Assembly: GCF_005937185.1 (NCBI RefSeq)
Contig: NZ_VCNI01000001.1
Span: 678,657 to 742,656 of the forward strand
DNA: 64,000 bases
Direction: 5' to 3'
Source: Flagellimonas algicola
GTDB lineage: Bacteria > Bacteroidota > Bacteroidia > Flavobacteriales > Flavobacteriaceae
Shown: one piece after another, positions 36,225 through 46,301 of the stretch
Layout: every line of letters starts with the position of its first letter
Position numbering within the stretch: the stretch's first letter is position 1
Made by a program: the position numbers and the translations under genes
Notes under the pieces: generated by a model
Database searches by the model: none
The model's input: the letters and a program-made list of their open reading frames with translations, nothing else
What the model was told of the DNA's origin: nothing

Positions 36225-37571
36225 TTATATCGAAGGGTTTGCCGGTGTATTCGGATTGTTCTCCCTTTCAATGGTCGGGTATGGATAAAAATTCCTGTTT
36301 CGCTCGTTGGTGGTGTTGGCCGCCTGTGGAACGGAGAAATCTGGATAAAATCGCTTGTGGTCTCCCCAACGCAATCCGGTCAAGAACAGTTCTATGGCCC
36401 TGTTCCTATAGATTTCATCCATTACTTCGGATTGGCTTCCTGCATCTCCTCCCCAAGCAGGAAGGTTGGCATTCACCCCCAATGGGTCATCTGTTTTTTG
36501 ACGTACCAGATTGATTTGCGCCACTGCATTGCCCAATTGGTTCTGTCTCGCATAAGCTTCCGCCTTGTTCAGCATCATTTCCCCAGGCAGATAAATGGGG
36601 AATGGAGCCGTATTGGTGGCCGCAAAGCCCAACATTTCACTAATGGCCTGACCTCCGGCATCGGCATTGGCAAAGCCAGCATCGGCACCCAGGTAAAAGG
36701 CAATACGCCCGTCTCCCACTTCTGGAACAAAAGCACCCAGTAGACCAAAATTGGTCTGAGGTTTTAGATCCGTAGAGTTTATGGTTCTGTTCCAAATGGG
36801 ATTTTGGTTGTTGGCATCGAAAATCCACATGGAATTGGTAGCATCACTATCGTTCAAAACTGCATCAGCAGCAGCTATGGATTCCGCATAATTTCCAGCC
36901 CATAAATGGTATCGGGACAAGTGCGCATTGATAACCTTGGTCAGGCTCAAATCCGTCCACAAAACAGCGGATGCGAAATCGTCTGAAACTGCGGTTCCTG
37001 CCAATTCATCCCTTGCCTCCTGCAAAAGTGCTATGCTCTCCGCCAATACAGCAGCCCGATCACTAAAAGGTGCCGCGCCATCGGCAGCATTGTTGATGGG
37101 CACTTCTTCAAACATCTGAACCATGGCTCCCAAACACATGGCCTTGAACAGATTGCCATAGGCCAGAAGTCCACTTCGGGTACCTGCTGTGAGTTCCACG
37201 GTATTGGCGCCCTCAATCAAGGATTCTGCCATTCCCTTAGCTCTTAGCAAATTCACCCAAGGATTGGTGATACCCCCACTTTCTGCTGGTAGTTCTGCCC
37301 CACCTTTGGCCAACTCATTAATATTCAAAAAGGTATTGGTGACACCAAGCTCCCTGGTGGTAATCCCAGGGGCTTCAACCACTTGTCGCAAAGCGGAAAT
37401 GGAATAATATTGTCTAATTCCCGTAGCCAAGGCAAAGAGTCCGTCCTTGGTTTGCAAGACCACATCTTCTGTTGGGTTATTTGGATTCTCAAATTCTGTG
37501 TCACAGGCCACAAACAAACCCGCAATGACTAGAAAAGCACCTACTATAGTATATATCTTGATATTTTTCAT
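36225..37571 (-). CDS. SusD/RagB-family outer-membrane lipoprotein
   Basis: A 448-residue protein. The lipobox is LFVAC (Cys23). TPR-like helices with AMCLGAMVQMFEEVP and the late LPGEMMLNKAEAYAR segment are typical of SusD-like nutrient-binding proteins, although it is shorter than many. It starts 16 bases after the SusC stop. Known role: it sits over the SusC barrel and captures the substrate. Substrate not readable; see the NamZ neighbour. Confidence 0.93.
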   Translation of the reverse strand: MKNIKIYTIVGAFLVIAGLFVACDTEFENPNNPTEDVVLQTKDGLFALATGIRQYYSISALRQVVEAPGITTRELGVTNTFLNINELAKGGAELPAESGGITNPWVNLLRAKGMAESLIEGANTVELTAGTRSGLLAYGNLFKAMCLGAMVQMFEEVPINNAADGAAPFSDRAAVLAESIALLQEARDELAGTAVSDDFASAVLWTDLSLTKVINAHLSRYHLWAGNYAESIAAADAVLNDSDATNSMWIFDANNQNPIWNRTINSTDLKPQTNFGLLGAFVPEVGDGRIAFYLGADAGFANADAGGQAISEMLGFAATNTAPFPIYLPGEMMLNKAEAYARQNQLGNAVAQINLVRQKTDDPLGVNANLPAWGGDAGSQSEVMDEIYRNRAIELFLTGLRWGDHKRFYPDFSVPQAANTTNERNRNFYPYPTIERENNPNTPANPSI

Positions 37572-37587
37572 CTTTCAATTTTTTGGA

Positions 37588-40500
37588 TTAGAATGTAGCT
37601 GTTATACCAAACCTGATGACCGCTGGGATGGGAATCAATCCCATAATCCCTCCTCTAGAGCCATTGCTTTGGGCATCAATGTTCACCTCAGGGTCGTAAC
37701 TGGAAAAGTCATCAATGGAGAACAGGTTCCGTCCGGTCAAGGAGAATTGGAAACTTTCCACTCCGGTAAATGGCTCACGCAACAAATAGCCCAAGGAAAT
37801 CTCCCGAAGCTTTATGTAGGAACCATCTTCTATGTAGGATTCCGCGATACCAAAATTGGCACTTCCGGTTCCTCTGACTGCATCACCCCGCAATTCTGCG
37901 GCTGTGGCAGGGCCACCTCCAAAGCGATAGAACATCCGTTGATCCCAGCTCAAAATATCCACTCCTTGAACTGCATCCAACTGCATTCTAAAGGAGAAAT
38001 CTTTATACTTTAACTCATTGATCAATGAAGCGATGAAATCTGGATTGGGATCCCCAATTACCTTACTTAGATTGGCACCGCTAGGTTGCCCGTTAGCGTC
38101 CCTTTCAGGAACCGGATTGCCGTCAGCATCAAAACTCCCTTTCTCCCGTTGTGGCAATCCTTCAGGAGTCAAGAGTAAACTGCCATCAGTATTCCTCGCA
38201 TAAAAGCCTTGGTAAAACACCCCTAAAGGCTGTCCGTTCTTTGCAACAGAGAATCCGAAGTTTCCTATACCAAACTGCTCCCCAGCTATATCGTTCACCT
38301 CATTTCTATTGGACGAATAAGTTCCGGTTATGGACCAGCTAAAGTTGTTGGTCTGGATTGGTGTAGCCGTGATCATGGCCTCAAAACCTCGGTTGGTCAT
38401 GGTTCCAATATTTTCAACCCTTGAACCTGCCCCGGTACTTGGAGACAAGGTCCTGGCCAACAAAAGATCTTCAATATCTTGCTTGTAATAGGTGAGCTCC
38501 AGGCCCACTTTATTGTCAAACAAGGCCATGTCCACACCAAATTCCAGCTCCGTTTGGCGTTCCGGTTTTAAATCCGGATTTCCCAAGCGGGTTGGGGCAA
38601 TTAAACCGGAATTTCCGTCAATGCTGATGGCGGCATAATTGGACAATCTATCAAAAGGACCAATGGCGGTAAGGTTACCGGCCTGTCCCCATGCTCCCCT
38701 CAGCTTAAAGCTGTTGAATACGTCGGATAAATTATCTATCCAGAAATCCTCTTCGGAAATCAAATAAGATGCACTCGCCTTTGGATAAAATTGGTTTCGT
38801 TCGTCCTTACCAAAGACCGAAGACCCATCCAATCGGATAGCACCTGTTAGAAATAGTTTGTTATCCAAACCAAAGGTTTGTTGCAAGAAACCTCCCCAAA
38901 ACGTACGCTCACTTCTACTTTCATTTGTTGTAATGGATGCTGCTCCGTTTGTGGTTCGAACCCCCAATGCCAATCCTGTTCCTTGGATGGAACGCAGGAT
39001 ATTTTCATCGGCCTGCCAAGAGAAACCAGCTGTGGTGGTCGATTTCAGGTTCTCCGAAATCATTTTATCATAAGTAGCATTCAAATCGCTGTTGAACAGC
39101 TTGGTACTAATTGTGGTGGTACTGGCACTACCCAAGGGCACCGTAGTAGTCCCGATGGGAACATACCTTGTCCCTCTGGATTCTGCATTGTCATAGCCCA
39201 AGGTGTAGTTGACCTTAAGGTCATTTGTCGGGGACAAATTGATTTGCAGATCGCTGATCGTTCTGTTGTTGGTCTGTTGAAAATCGAAGGTTTCTATATA
39301 CTCCAGAATGTTGGGGTAAAAGGTCATCTGGGGATAGTTCCCGTTTTCATCAGGTGCTGGATTTATGGTGTTGTTCGTAAAAAGAATGGTCTGCAAAACC
39401 CCGAAACCATACCCCCCGTTGGGGACATCGTTACTGTGGCTTGTTGAAAAGTACATTCCCGCGGATGCAGATGCCCAGTCATTAAATTTTTGATTGATGC
39501 GTATTCTACCACCTTCCCTTTCGTAATCGGTGGATTTCATGATTCCCTCATTCTTTAAGTACGAAAGTGAGGCAAAATAATCGGTGTTTTCATTACCTCC
39601 GGAGATGGAGACATAATTGTCTGTTCCGGTGGAGTTTTGAAAAACCATGTCCTGATAGTCATAACGGGTAACCGATTCTGTGCTAAGGTCTGTGATATCA
39701 GTGGATGTCCAATCCAAAGGCTCCTCGTTAAACTCCCTTTTTTTCCTTAGAAAGTTTAAATTTACACTCGAGGCTACCTTGATTACTGGTTTCCCCGATC
39801 TTCCTTTCTTGGTAAAAATCTGAACCACCCCGTTGCTCGCCCGGGAACCATAGATGGCTGCAGCCGCAGCTCCCTTAATGACCTCCACCCTATCAATATC
39901 CTGTGGATTGATGTCGGAAAGGCGGTTTTGCACCACACTGGTCACATCCAAAACATTGGTTGAGTTATTGTTTACAATAACCCCGTCTATAATGTAAAGT
40001 GGATCGGAACTACCATTTACCGTACTGGCACTTCGTAGTCTAACACTGATTCCCGCCGCGGGATCTCCCGAATTTTGGGACACTTGAATCCCCGCAAGCT
40101 TACCAGAAAGCGCTCCAGTAATGTCAACGGCGCCAGAAGCTGCAATATCAGTTCCTTCCACACTTGAAATGGTATTTCCAATTTGCTTTTTGGCGGTCAA
40201 AGCTCCCACACCGGTAATTACCACTTGGTCCAAGCCCAAAATGTCGGTGCCTAAAGTAATATCGTTTGTAACGTCAGTTTGAGAACCCAAGGTCACTGTC
40301 AGCTCTTGGGTAGTGAAGCCCAGAGATCTAAAAATAAGTACATAGTCTCCTGGGTCAAGGTCTGCCTGCAATACATAGTTCCCTGAAAAGTCCGTGATCG
40401 CGCCCTGATTGGTTCCCTCAATCTGGACCGTAACCCCTGGAAGTGTGTCTCCAATTTCATCAGTGACCGTACCAGAGAGGTTGTAGGTTTGCTGTAGTTC

Positions 40501-40905
40501 CAGTTTTGGGGCTGGAGTCTTTGGTTTTGGCGCTTCGTCTTGGTTCCGCGTCAATACGATTTGGCGGTCAATTATTTTGTAAAGGACGTTGCCATTAGGG
40601 AAAAGCTTGCCAAGTACCTTGCGTATCTCTTGGCTTTTGACCTGAATGTCAATTTTTCGATCCAAATTCAGCTCCTCCCTGCTATAGAAGAACTTAAAAT
40701 CGGTTTTGGATTCTATCTCCTCAATAATCCGAGAGATAGGAGCATCTTTTAAATCTAGATCAATCTTGACTTTTTGCGAGTAATTCGGTTCTGCCTTTAG
40801 CTGAAAAAGGGCCACCATGAAAAACAAGAGTGAAAATTTCATTTTGAGATCTAGTTTCGGTAAGACGCGGGAACATCTCACCAATGAGTTCATTAGTTTT
40901 TTCAT
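37588..40905 (-). CDS. SusC/RagA-family TonB-dependent receptor with STN domain
   Basis: A 1105-residue protein. The N-terminus is a basic start plus a signal ending near AEPNYSQ. It has an STN domain (about 45-120), a carboxypeptidase-regulatory-like domain (about 143-230, LSGTVTDEIGDTLPGV), a TonB plug (about 245-370, VVITGVGALTAKK and AAIYGSRASNGVVQIFTKK) and a 22-strand barrel. The last residue is Phe, as in barrel proteins. The STN domain passes a loading signal to FecR. Upstream is a FecR gene with a terminator-like element in between. Confidence 0.96.
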   Translation of the reverse strand: MKKLMNSLVRCSRVLPKLDLKMKFSLLFFMVALFQLKAEPNYSQKVKIDLDLKDAPISRIIEEIESKTDFKFFYSREELNLDRKIDIQVKSQEIRKVLGKLFPNGNVLYKIIDRQIVLTRNQDEAPKPKTPAPKLELQQTYNLSGTVTDEIGDTLPGVTVQIEGTNQGAITDFSGNYVLQADLDPGDYVLIFRSLGFTTQELTVTLGSQTDVTNDITLGTDILGLDQVVITGVGALTAKKQIGNTISSVEGTDIAASGAVDITGALSGKLAGIQVSQNSGDPAAGISVRLRSASTVNGSSDPLYIIDGVIVNNNSTNVLDVTSVVQNRLSDINPQDIDRVEVIKGAAAAAIYGSRASNGVVQIFTKKGRSGKPVIKVASSVNLNFLRKKREFNEEPLDWTSTDITDLSTESVTRYDYQDMVFQNSTGTDNYVSISGGNENTDYFASLSYLKNEGIMKSTDYEREGGRIRINQKFNDWASASAGMYFSTSHSNDVPNGGYGFGVLQTILFTNNTINPAPDENGNYPQMTFYPNILEYIETFDFQQTNNRTISDLQINLSPTNDLKVNYTLGYDNAESRGTRYVPIGTTTVPLGSASTTTISTKLFNSDLNATYDKMISENLKSTTTAGFSWQADENILRSIQGTGLALGVRTTNGAASITTNESRSERTFWGGFLQQTFGLDNKLFLTGAIRLDGSSVFGKDERNQFYPKASASYLISEEDFWIDNLSDVFNSFKLRGAWGQAGNLTAIGPFDRLSNYAAISIDGNSGLIAPTRLGNPDLKPERQTELEFGVDMALFDNKVGLELTYYKQDIEDLLLARTLSPSTGAGSRVENIGTMTNRGFEAMITATPIQTNNFSWSITGTYSSNRNEVNDIAGEQFGIGNFGFSVAKNGQPLGVFYQGFYARNTDGSLLLTPEGLPQREKGSFDADGNPVPERDANGQPSGANLSKVIGDPNPDFIASLINELKYKDFSFRMQLDAVQGVDILSWDQRMFYRFGGGPATAAELRGDAVRGTGSANFGIAESYIEDGSYIKLREISLGYLLREPFTGVESFQFSLTGRNLFSIDDFSSYDPEVNIDAQSNGSRGGIMGLIPIPAVIRFGITATF

Positions 40906-40917
40906 AATTTTGTTTGA

Positions 40918-40985
40918 TTTTTGTTGATTCTTACGACTTAGATCAAATCTTAATCGGGAAGTGCGGGAACACTTTCCGATTTTTT
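40918..40985 (+). ncRNA. candidate cis-antisense RNA opposite the susC leader (locus B)
   Basis: TAATTTTG (40905-40912) is an exact -7 box on the plus strand that begins at the same base of the susC start codon as in locus A. An RNA of about 68 nt would end at the 40952-40985 terminator. No -33 element is evident. Confidence 0.3.
40952..40985 (+). terminator. rho-independent terminator, antisense to susC/fecR
   Basis: AATCGGGAAGTG (40952-40963) pairs with CACTTTCCGATT (40970-40981): a 12-bp stem with one G.U pair and a 6-base loop. Six T follow (40980-40985). It matches the locus A element in stem sequence and position. Confidence 0.6.
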
Positions 40986-41063
40986 GGTTCTTACAGGGTT
41001 CAATTCATAGATAGTTGTTTTAGTTGTTTTTTGTTCGCTATTTTATTGACCGTTGAAATAGCA

Positions 41064-42290
41064 CTACATAATTTCTTGTTCTTTATTGATTATAATAGTG
41101 TTCGTGTCCCGATTGATGGTATAGGTAAACGGAGTATGCTCCTGAAAAATCCGTAGTATTTGGTCCAATGATTCTTTGGAGAAGGTACCAGTGAACTTTT
41201 TTGCATCCAACTCATGGTATTCATTCGCAATAGTTACATCAAAATGCCGCTGCAGTTCTTTTAAGATCAACTCGAAGCGATCGTCCACAAAAAAGAGCTC
41301 CCCTTTGGTCCAAGCGGTATATTTCTGAACATTCACTTGATCTACAGCTATAGCTCCCTCCTTAAATACAGCTCGCCCTCCAGGAACAAGGGTAATGGGT
41401 TTTTGCCCGTCCAGATTGTTGGATTTGTATACGCCCACGCTTCCTTCCACCAATACCGTGGATGTGTTATTTTCATTTTTATAGCTGGAAACATTGAATT
41501 CGGTCCCATAGACACTGGTGTTCATGTCATCCGTTATTACCGTAAAGGGTCGGGCTTGGTCTTTTTCAACAGAAAAATAGGCTTCCCCATCCAAGTAAAC
41601 ATCCCTAGGTTTATCTTTTAAAAAGCGCACCGGATATCTGAGTTTTGACCCCGAATTTAAAAAGACATGGGAGCCATCTGAAAGTACCAATTCAAACTTT
41701 TTACCATAAGGAACGGACAACTGGTTATAGGTAAGTCTTTCTGTTTCTTGCTTGCCTTCATTGTTATACAGAAGCAAATTCTGCTTTTGGTTCACCACCT
41801 GGTTTCCTTTAGTGTTGGTTATGATTCCAGAAGAAGTATCATCCAAAACCTTAATGGTGCCGTCTTCCAGCTCCAAGGTGATTACAGGGGTGTCCGACTC
41901 AATCAGTTGCTCCTGCTTACTGAACAGTTCACTTTGATACACCATATAGGCGGTTCCCATCAAACCGATAAAAACAGCGGCAATTTTTAGTACATAGCCT
42001 TTTTTCCTTCCATTGGACCTTCGTGGTATAAAAATCCTATTCTCTCCATCCTTGCGCTGTTGGATGACATTTTGCCAGATGGTATCAAAATCGTCATCGG
42101 TCAGATTTTCCTCTTCAAAATCCATTAGCTGAATAAAGCGTATGGCATTTTGGACAAGTTCTTTTTTCTCTGGATTGGCCATCATCCAATTCTCCCAAAA
42201 ATTGGATGTCATTTCATCTGGGTTCAGCACCCATTTTTGAAAGTACTCGTCTTTGATGAAATCTTCTTCGGTATAGTGGGCGTACTTCAT
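41064..42290 (-). CDS. FecR-family anti-sigma factor
   Basis: A 408-residue protein. The N-terminal cytoplasmic domain, one membrane helix (about 99-118), FecR domain (VPYGKKFELVLSDGS, VFLNSGSKLRYP, VYLDGEAYFSV) and DUF4974-like C-terminus follow the usual order. It holds the adjacent sigma factor until the STN domain of the receptor signals. It lies between the sigma and SusC genes on the same strand, the standard arrangement. Confidence 0.95.
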   Translation of the reverse strand: MKYAHYTEEDFIKDEYFQKWVLNPDEMTSNFWENWMMANPEKKELVQNAIRFIQLMDFEEENLTDDDFDTIWQNVIQQRKDGENRIFIPRRSNGRKKGYVLKIAAVFIGLMGTAYMVYQSELFSKQEQLIESDTPVITLELEDGTIKVLDDTSSGIITNTKGNQVVNQKQNLLLYNNEGKQETERLTYNQLSVPYGKKFELVLSDGSHVFLNSGSKLRYPVRFLKDKPRDVYLDGEAYFSVEKDQARPFTVITDDMNTSVYGTEFNVSSYKNENNTSTVLVEGSVGVYKSNNLDGQKPITLVPGGRAVFKEGAIAVDQVNVQKYTAWTKGELFFVDDRFELILKELQRHFDVTIANEYHELDAKKFTGTFSKESLDQILRIFQEHTPFTYTINRDTNTIIINKEQEIM

Positions 42291-42467
42291 TTAATATTGA
42301 ATCAAGCAGAAAGAATCTGTTGTTTTCTAGTAAGAGAGCGAAAATGCGATTAGTACCCCACGGAAAATGAAATATTTTTTAAGAATAAATGTTAGTTTCT
42401 GTTTTACAACACTTTACATCAAGTTAATTCAAGTGAAAAAGAGGAACAATCGGATGAGCTGTACTAA

Positions 42468-43127
42468 TCAATTCTGCAAAGTAGATACTATCAACAGCGG
42501 TATAGCTCCCATATATTTTCTCAGAAAATGTATAGCCCTTCCCATGAGTTTGTAGGTCCCTTTGTTGCTCAAAGACATGATTTCGGCAATCTCAGCATAA
42601 CTTAAAAGGGCATAATATTTAAGATAGATGATTTCCCTTTGGCGGTCCGTAAGCTTTTTGACAGCCTCTTTTAAATGCTGTTTTTGTAAATCAAATTCTT
42701 GTTTTTCTGCCAAGCTATGTGCCTTTGCCTGTACAATCTGTTCAGAAGTAATCGTAAATTTTGCGTTGTCATGCAGTCTTCTACTTCGTACTGTTTCTGA
42801 AATCACTTTTCGCCTTAACGATTTAATGAGATACGATTTAATGGACTTTACGTTTCCCAAACGATGCTTGGCATCCCAGATTTCAATAAAAAGATTTTGA
42901 ATACAATCTTTGACCAGGTTTTTGTCCTTGATCAATTTTAAGCCATAATTGTAGAGCAACGGAACGTTGTCCCTATATATCTGGGCAAAGGCCGCTTCAT
43001 TTCCAGATTGGAATTCTTTCCATAACTGGGAGTCCTCAAATTTGGGCTCAACGCCAGCTTTGGATGCATGTTGATTTTTTACATCCTCAGTCTTGTAGTT
43101 TGGTTGATGTACTGATTTTAAAGGCAA
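42468..43127 (-). CDS. ECF RNA polymerase sigma factor
   Basis: A 219-residue protein. Region 2 contains KDCIQNLFIEIWD and region 4 contains LTDRQREIIYLKYYALLSYAEIAEIM. The start is TTG at 43127, as the frame has no ATG before region 2. The N-terminal tail of about 35 residues is longer than usual. It is upstream of the FecR gene and should drive the susCD operon. It is preceded by the pcm gene. Confidence 0.92.
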   Translation of the reverse strand: MPLKSVHQPNYKTEDVKNQHASKAGVEPKFEDSQLWKEFQSGNEAAFAQIYRDNVPLLYNYGLKLIKDKNLVKDCIQNLFIEIWDAKHRLGNVKSIKSYLIKSLRRKVISETVRSRRLHDNAKFTITSEQIVQAKAHSLAEKQEFDLQKQHLKEAVKKLTDRQREIIYLKYYALLSYAEIAEIMSLSNKGTYKLMGRAIHFLRKYMGAIPLLIVSTLQN

Positions 43128-43246
43128 AACAACACGTAGTAGTTGGTTTTAATGCTGTAAGGTATAAAATTATCTGCTTAAGCGATTACTTATGATAGAT
43201 TGTAATCCAAACCACTTATGAATAAATTAATTTGTGTTCCAGTATA

Positions 43247-43939
43247 TCACTCCTCTCTAGTAAAAGGAACAAACCGCACCGCCATCACATTTCTTTTAAC
43301 CACTTTATTTTTCTTTTTTGTAATCAGGACCAATTGCCGTACTTGATTGTGCGGCCCAACCGGAATGATCATCCTGCCCCCAACCTTAAGTTGGTCAATA
43401 AGAGGCTGAGGAATGTATTCTGCTCCTGCAGTGACCATGATTGCATCAAAAGGAGCTTTATCTGGCCATCCATTATAGCCATCTCCCCTTCTCACCACGA
43501 CATTGGAATAGTTCAAATTTCGTAATCGTTCTTTGGCACTCATGGCTAGCTCCTCAACAATCTCTATGGTGTAAACAGAATCCACAATCTTGGCAAGCAC
43601 CGCCGCCTGATAGCCTGATCCGGTTCCAATTTCCAACACCCTATCATCCTTTTTTAATCGCAGCGCTTGTGTCATATAGGCCACAATATAAGGTTGGGAA
43701 ATGGTCTGTCCATTTCCAATAGGTAAGGGATTGTCATTATAGGCTAAGGGCTTCAAGTCCTCAGGAACGAATAGGTGTCGGGGTACATTTAAGAGGGCGT
43801 AAAGCGTGGTCACATTATCTATACCCCGAGCCTTTATCTGGTTGTCGACCATACGCTTTCTTTGAGCCGTATAGTTGCTTTGCGCCAACAACGAATAGCA
43901 CAATAAAAAAGAAAACAACATGGCAACCTTCCTACCCAT
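43247..43939 (-). CDS. pcm: protein-L-isoaspartate O-methyltransferase, exported form
   Basis: A 230-residue protein with a signal peptide (LLCYSLLAQ) before the enzyme. Motifs include SQPYIVAYMTQAL, the SAM-binding VLEIGTGSGYQAAVL and VVVRRGDGYNGWP. Pcm methylates L-isoaspartyl sites for repair. A signal peptide on Pcm is seen in some Gram-negatives and implies repair in the periplasm, although AdoMet supply there is unclear. It lies 37 bases after DUF2911. Confidence 0.93.
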   Translation of the reverse strand: MGRKVAMLFSFLLCYSLLAQSNYTAQRKRMVDNQIKARGIDNVTTLYALLNVPRHLFVPEDLKPLAYNDNPLPIGNGQTISQPYIVAYMTQALRLKKDDRVLEIGTGSGYQAAVLAKIVDSVYTIEIVEELAMSAKERLRNLNYSNVVVRRGDGYNGWPDKAPFDAIMVTAGAEYIPQPLIDQLKVGGRMIIPVGPHNQVRQLVLITKKKNKVVKRNVMAVRFVPFTREE

Positions 43940-43976
43940 GGCACTCGGACAAATTGATTGCCAATAAGTTACAAAA

Positions 43977-45047
43977 CTATTGCTCCAGAATCAACTTATT
44001 GGACAGGTACATATAGCGGGCGTAGTTTTTGGAACGTTCCCCTGCATGTTCATAGGCCTTTCCAAAATGAAAGGTAGCTTTTTCCTGGTCTTGGACTTTG
44101 ATATAATATTCCCCCATGGCCAAATTGGCAATCCAATTATCGGGTTCCTTCAAAAGCATTTCAGACAAGAGTTCATAGGTCTTTTGTGTGTCGCCCTCCA
44201 ACAGCATATAGCTCAACGGATAATAATAGAAATAAGGGAAACCCTTTCCCAAAGTCAAAGATTGCTCCTCATATTTCTTGCTCTCCACATTTTTGCCCTG
44301 TTGAGCCAACAACTGTGATTTAAGCATGGTATTTCGGAATTCGGACCCAATTTCCAACGACTGATCTACATAGGACAAAGCTTCATCAACATTTGCTGGA
44401 TTTTCTGCTACTGTCAGTTGGGCTATCTTAACAAAATTATCCACGGTTTTTTCCTCTTTGGCCTTTAGATCGGCCAATACATTGGCATTGACATCCACGG
44501 AGATTTCAATTCCGCAGATCATTGTGGACCACTTTAGTTCCAAGCGAGCTGACTGGGGCTGTAAATTGTTGAATTCATAGCGTAGATTTTCTTGATATGC
44601 ACTTGTTTCGGGTTTAGCATCAACTCTTAAGGCATCCTCTTCTTTTTTATAACTGAAACTTCCCCAGTTTTCCGAGTTCTTTGAAAAAATGAAAACCCAT
44701 TCCTTCTCCTTGACAAAAATGTGCAGTCCGTACTTTCCTTTGGCCAGTGGTTGACCTTGGATTTTCACATTATGGGTAAACTCCACTGTGGTGTTTTGGT
44801 TGGAACCAGCTCTCCACGGATATTCCACCCCATCCACAACAAAATCATAGGGAACAATGCCACCAAAAATCTTTCGTTTTTTGGCAGAAGGACTATGGTA
44901 GACCACCGTTACATCGGTAGTCCCGATTCGCTGGGTAATGCTCGCCCGTTGGCTCACCTTGGTGGCCACTAACATATCTTGGGCCTCGCTTGTCAGTATC
45001 CCTGTTAAGACAAAACATAGGCAGAACAGCTTAAATTTTGATTCCAT
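43977..45047 (-). CDS. DUF2911 protein with TPR-like C-terminus
   Basis: A 356-residue secreted protein. The signal ends near TSEAQ. The DUF2911 domain (about 25-175) includes VTVVYHSPSAKKRKIFG and a GKYGLHIFVKE segment. The C-terminus (about 215-350) has TPR-like helices. The family is common in Bacteroidota and uncharacterised. It is 21 bases after the LamG-like gene and followed by pcm: an apparent operon. Confidence 0.9.
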   Translation of the reverse strand: MESKFKLFCLCFVLTGILTSEAQDMLVATKVSQRASITQRIGTTDVTVVYHSPSAKKRKIFGGIVPYDFVVDGVEYPWRAGSNQNTTVEFTHNVKIQGQPLAKGKYGLHIFVKEKEWVFIFSKNSENWGSFSYKKEEDALRVDAKPETSAYQENLRYEFNNLQPQSARLELKWSTMICGIEISVDVNANVLADLKAKEEKTVDNFVKIAQLTVAENPANVDEALSYVDQSLEIGSEFRNTMLKSQLLAQQGKNVESKKYEEQSLTLGKGFPYFYYYPLSYMLLEGDTQKTYELLSEMLLKEPDNWIANLAMGEYYIKVQDQEKATFHFGKAYEHAGERSKNYARYMYLSNKLILEQ

Positions 45048-45068
45048 GATTGCGTTTTAAGATTGATT

Positions 45069-46172
45069 TTATTTGATTTTCAGCCCTTCAGTGTCCATGA
45101 ACCTTCCGGTGACCAGCCATCCACCAAAATCCTCAGAGACGGCCAACATGAGCGTGTTCTTTCCTTTTTTTAGATCGAGATAAACGGCATCAAAAAGTCC
45201 AATGGTGCCCAGATACCTATAGTCCCTTGTTCTAAAGCCGTTGGTTCCTTTATACACCGGTTTGTTGTTCAAAAAAGCCACCACCCTGTCGCTGTAGCCA
45301 AAATCGAAAAGTTTGATTTGATCTTTGTCCGAAGTAATGGTTAACTTGGCAATAACCGTATTTCCCGGAACATCGCCATCAAGCTTAACGACCCTGGCTA
45401 TGTTAGCAGCAACACCCTCCTCCGCATAGATCTTTTTGTTCCATTTAAGGCGGGCTATCAATGCGTCAATATTATCAAGATTGTCCAACTCCTTTTCCTC
45501 GAACTTATCGGAAACCGTCCATTCCCCAATCACATTTTCAATGGGTTTCCGAGTTCCAGGAGTGAAATTTTCAATCATAGGTGTTTGGTGGTCTATTTTG
45601 ATATTGGCTATATGAAATCCGCGGAAAAGTCCGCCCGAAAAACTGATTCCACCAGCCTTGGGTTCGTGGAACAATTGCCAAGATAGATGTGGAGTTTCCG
45701 AATGATCTAAAAATACCTGCGCCCTGCGGTCGTTGACCACTATCTTCACATGCGTCCAGGTATTGAAGTTATATTTATGTGGAAAGGAATATTTTGGGCC
45801 AAAGTAAAACTGCCAATTGGCAAGTCCGTTGGTCACCGGTGTGGCTTGGTTGGCATCTGGGTTTCCGGATTGATGTGGTCTGATGTAAAATTGTTCAGAA
45901 TTGTCCTCGGTGATTCTAAAGTATACTCCCGGAAAGCCTCGGTCTTCGGTAATGTAGATATCGTATTCAATAGTACCATTCAAAAAGGAAACATCTTTTA
46001 GGCCGACGGTTCCACCCTTGAAATACATAGTCTCCTCCCCTTTAAATTGTTCGAACATAAAGGAATTGGAATTGATCTTCAAATGCACGGTATCCAAAGG
46101 AACCACCTCCTGTCCATGGATAAAAATGAAATTGAAAAGTAAAAGAACAGGTAATAAGAAAGTTTTGATCAT
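45069..46172 (-). CDS. secreted LamG/DUF1080-like protein
   Basis: A 367-residue protein. ATG at 46172 gives a signal peptide ending near IFIHGQ. The jelly-roll (about 40-215) has GTIEYDIYI, FPGVYFRI and HVKIVVNDRRAQVFLD, typical of concanavalin-like/3-keto-disaccharide-hydrolase domains. The C-terminal portion has a beta-rich VNTLML-like module. Probably glycan binding or a lyase; the catalytic site is not clear. Divergent from the 46302 gene, whose periplasmic domain shares this fold. Confidence 0.7.
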   Translation of the reverse strand: MIKTFLLPVLLLFNFIFIHGQEVVPLDTVHLKINSNSFMFEQFKGEETMYFKGGTVGLKDVSFLNGTIEYDIYITEDRGFPGVYFRITEDNSEQFYIRPHQSGNPDANQATPVTNGLANWQFYFGPKYSFPHKYNFNTWTHVKIVVNDRRAQVFLDHSETPHLSWQLFHEPKAGGISFSGGLFRGFHIANIKIDHQTPMIENFTPGTRKPIENVIGEWTVSDKFEEKELDNLDNIDALIARLKWNKKIYAEEGVAANIARVVKLDGDVPGNTVIAKLTITSDKDQIKLFDFGYSDRVVAFLNNKPVYKGTNGFRTRDYRYLGTIGLFDAVYLDLKKGKNTLMLAVSEDFGGWLVTGRFMDTEGLKIK

Positions 46173-46301
46173 GACTGTATGTTTTTTGATGTTCCAAAGC
46201 TCCATTATGCATGTCGAAATCCAAAAACAAGTTGGTTCAAGTTCATTCATTCTGGTTCAGACAGCGAATTTTTTGTGATCTTTACACAACAAATCCCAAT
46301 C

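Noticed and set aside
46179..46301. Extended start of the 46302 gene
   Set aside because: It would overlap the divergent 46172 gene and gives no extra domain.
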